This document shows, piece after piece, positions 6,087 through 7,791 of a stretch of DNA of 7,791 nt. Origin of the DNA: Bacteroidota bacterium (lineage in GTDB: Bacteria > Bacteroidota > Bacteroidia > Bacteroidales > Paludibacteraceae); NCBI GenBank assembly GCA_022709605.1, contig JAKLIM010000166.1, positions 1 through 7,791 on the forward strand, given 5' to 3'. A model generated the notes under the pieces. It saw only the letters and a program-made list of their open reading frames with translations, was not told the DNA's origin and ran no database searches. Each line of letters opens with the position of its first letter. The stretch's first letter is position 1. The translations under genes and the position numbers were made by a program.

Positions 6087-6427
6087 AGTAATTAGAAAGT
6101 TGATAATTTCTATCGAGCAATTAATCAGCTAAAGTATTATAAATATATAAATCATTTTTACTTTTCATTTCACACACCCAACAATATTTTGAAAACTTAG
6201 AAAAATTGTCCTGCAATTATAAGAATCAAATGATAATCAAAAAAATATAATCCAGTAAAAATAGTATTTTTAAAAACAGTATTAAATATTATTGTTAAAA
6301 TAATATAAATTGTTTCAATTGTTATGCATTATTTTTTTTAAATTTAAACTTTAATTCTAAATGTTTGTTTATAAATGTATACAAAAAATTCAAGAGAAAA
6401 TTAGCATTAATATTTAAAAAGTGAATA
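6087..6427. other. AT-rich spacer without a gene
   Basis: This 341-bp stretch is very AT-rich, with short self-complementary AT runs (for example AAAAATAGTATTTTT near 6258-6272). I find no plausible coding frame, RNA gene or well-spaced TTTG/TAnnTTTG promoter. It may hold the relic promoter region of the pseudogene that follows. Confidence 0.6.
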
Positions 6428-6921
6428 ATGCTACTAAGAATTTTATTTGTCGCAAATTACATTTCAGTTTATGGATTTACCTCTCTGTCTGTGATGGAAC
6501 TTCAATCCCAGATTATAAATGATGGAGGTAACTCAACCGGTATTATCTCACTATTAGTGAGTTAATTTGTTTACACTTAGGCATCGGAACTACCAATTCT
6601 GTAGCGCAAGGTGTACAACAACCCTATGAGATAAATGTTTTTTTTCGTGCATCGACGACATTTATTGTATTCATCTGCTATTGGCTTACCATTATCCGGT
6701 AAGTATCATCCTTACTTTATAAAATGCAAACTAAGGTTTTTATTATTTTCTAACCTATTATTCAACATTTATTGTTCTTTGAATCTTACTGCTAATACAG
6801 CAAGCAGAGAAGTCACCTTTATCTTTTCAAAACTTAATCTATCAACAAATTAGGGATTTAGGTTGAAAATAAAGAATCAAAAACATTCACGATGAATAAA
6901 ACGAAAAAAACCAGAGATTAA
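6428..6921 (+). pseudogene. Decayed gene for a small secreted protein with a T9SS type A sorting domain
   Basis: No single frame is open, but protein remnants occur in the right order for a known type of Bacteroidota secreted protein. From the ATG at 6428, 45 codons give a signal-peptide-like start and then GGNSTG. At 6544-6580 the bases read like ISYSVGQFVYT with TAA where CAA (Gln) is expected and TAG after the Thr. In another frame, 6589-6639 reads TTNSVAQGVQQPYEINV, a typical segment just before the sorting domain. In the third frame, 6651-6719 reads IDDIYCI then AYHYPVSIILTL, close to the sorting-domain hallmark YPNPVSDILTL. Bases near 6769-6805 resemble LYDLNGKLLIQQAE with errors. At 6862-6903 the frame reads VENKESKTFTMNKT, matching the usual C-terminal end. 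There are thus at least three frame changes plus nonsense codons. The intact protein would have been about 160 residues, exported by Sec and then the type IX system. The exact 3' limit is uncertain (6903-6921). Confidence 0.78.
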
Positions 6922-6980
6922 TGACTATACAACTCAGTCAACGAATGCTGACCGTGAGTTTAATCAAGTCCGGCTCTGGT
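6910..6980 (+). promoter_or_regulatory. Possible structured leader RNA ahead of the exported-protein gene
   Basis: ACCAGAG (6910-6916) is complementary to CTCTGGT (6974-6980). Inside lies a 10-bp stem, AACTCAGTCA (6931-6940) with TGAC at 6949-6952 and TGAGTT at 6955-6960, closing an 8-nt loop with a 2-nt CG bulge. The segment is less AT-rich than its surroundings. It sits about 100 bp before the ATG at 7077, so it could be a leader element or the 3' hairpin of the decayed gene. It matches no riboswitch or tRNA that I recognise. The pairing is seen; the function is inferred. Confidence 0.35.
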
Positions 6981-7076
6981 TCAGACGAAGTTTCGTTGCT
7001 TAGATAATACAATTTGGTGAGGCGATAATAAGATAAAGGGCACTTCCGCTAACACAAACAATAAAAAATCAAATAC

Positions 7077-7791
7077 ATGAAAAAATCATTTATAATTTTG
7101 GGTGTTTTATGCTTCGTGTTCACTTTATCAGCACAGACAGTAGGAGAAATTGTATTTTCCAATGAACCGATTTCTCCGGAATCACCCGTTAACCTGAAAA
7201 CAACGTTCAATGCCGGCGAAAATATTTATGCTATAGCATACCTGCCCGATGCACTAAAAAACCTCTATCAAAATCAGTTGCAAAATGCCCAATTGCAAGT
7301 GGAGGTATTTATTTACGAAAAAAAACCGCCCCTTTACAGTTATCAGCAACCAAGCGAAGAGCAGCTTACTTTTGCTAATATGTGGGTAAAAGGAACAGTG
7401 AAGGACAATAAATATCTGCTAGTCGATTTAGTTCCTGACCCCTCGAAAACTTCGGCTTACGGTGGAAAAGAAATCAATTATAAAAAATTTGGAAGCAAAT
7501 ACGAAGGTCCGGTGAATTTTGCAGAAACTCTCGGAAAACTTTTGCCCGGAAACCATGTGCTCAAAGTGGTGGTAAACTGTTATTATGCACCTGTTGCAAC
7601 CGGAGAATTAACGGTTACAGGCAACAACTTCGGTGCATATACCACTCTGGCTGAAAAACTGAACGAAGCAGCTGCAAGTGCCGGAGCTGCCAGTGCTGAA
7701 TTTCCACGGGCGGTGATTTCTGATCCGGCACGCGAAAATAAAATGATAACCGCACTGAAAAACTCCAACGATTGGAAAAACGAACGTTTCG
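7077..7791 (+). CDS. Exported protein of unknown function (3' end outside window)
   Basis: I do not recognise this family. The frame is open from the ATG at 7077 to the window edge (238 codons plus one base), so the C-terminus is missing. Residues 1-19 or 20 form a clear Sec signal peptide (MKKS, a hydrophobic core, then LSAQ), with no lipobox cysteine at the cleavage site. The rest is mostly polar and looks like a beta-rich periplasmic or secreted domain, with segments such as IVFSNEPISPESPVNL and a short alternating VEVFIYE strand. One Cys occurs in the mature part (VVNCYYAP). An Ala/Ser/Gly-rich stretch lies at 198-207. No transmembrane segment follows the signal peptide. The start is supported by the signal peptide and by an A-rich leader just upstream. 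No promoter of good spacing was found; a possible structured leader lies at 6910-6980. Base composition is less AT-rich than the preceding kilobase, as expected for a live gene next to decayed DNA. Confidence 0.85.
   Translation, partial: MKKSFIILGVLCFVFTLSAQTVGEIVFSNEPISPESPVNLKTTFNAGENIYAIAYLPDALKNLYQNQLQNAQLQVEVFIYEKKPPLYSYQQPSEEQLTFANMWVKGTVKDNKYLLVDLVPDPSKTSAYGGKEINYKKFGSKYEGPVNFAETLGKLLPGNHVLKVVVNCYYAPVATGELTVTGNNFGAYTTLAEKLNEAAASAGAASAEFPRAVISDPARENKMITALKNSNDWKNERF

Noticed and set aside
6428..6565. Free-standing 45-residue exported peptide
   Set aside because: It reads as a signal peptide plus the GGNSTG start of the decayed cargo protein, whose later parts continue downstream in other frames.
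6635..6853. 72-codon open frame from an ATG at 6635
   Set aside because: It is one frame of the decayed T9SS cargo gene. Sorting-domain-like segments lie partly in other frames around and within it.
6910..6980. A tRNA, because of the 7-bp closing stem and 71-nt length
   Set aside because: No T-loop consensus, D-arm or anticodon arm can be placed, and the single inner stem does not fit a cloverleaf.
7583..7768. Minus-strand open frame opposite the exported-protein gene
   Set aside because: Antisense to a better frame that has a signal peptide; its Ala-rich content mirrors the opposite strand.

Overview
The window looks like chromosomal DNA from a member of the Bacteroidota. Three signs point that way. 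Promoters follow the Bacteroidota form TTTG-N19-TAnnTTTG rather than the E. coli form, intergenic DNA is very AT-rich with little Shine-Dalgarno signal, and one region is a decayed gene for a secreted protein with a type IX secretion (T9SS) sorting domain. The genus cannot be read from the sequence. The gene set is mostly housekeeping, and I see no phage, plasmid or defence system.

Layout, left to right: the 3' end of lipA, encoding lipoyl synthase (1-414, +). A T/C-rich repeat array ending in a 16-bp palindrome (about 418-578) separates it from a convergent gene for a long NfeD/ClpP-class membrane serine protease (583-1965, -). Divergent from that is a stand-alone ECF sigma factor (2211-2717, +) with a strong hairpin terminator. 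Next is a short, divergent HPPK/FolK-like gene (3017-3406, +) with its own promoter. A second repeat array with a sister palindrome follows (about 3392-3501). A well-formed promoter then precedes a uridine phosphorylase-like gene (3593-4462, +), and 80 bp on comes mnmE, the tRNA-modification GTPase (4543-6018, +), which ends in a hairpin terminator. The next 1 kb has no intact gene. It holds AT-rich spacer, a decayed T9SS cargo gene (about 6428-6921) and a segment able to fold into RNA stems (6910-6980). The window ends inside a gene for an unrecognised exported protein (7077-7791, +).

The genes do not form one pathway. The phosphorylase and mnmE may share a transcript, because I see no promoter between them; the others look monocistronic.

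The most unusual points are as follows. A C4/G4-rich repeat appears to have invaded the 5' end of mnmE, so about 18 of some 30 extra N-terminal residues are repeat-encoded. Two related palindromes are set in 8-bp-period pyrimidine arrays at the 3' ends of two unrelated genes. The T9SS cargo pseudogene can be traced from signal peptide to sorting domain across at least three frame changes. The HPPK-like protein lacks residues normally used in catalysis.
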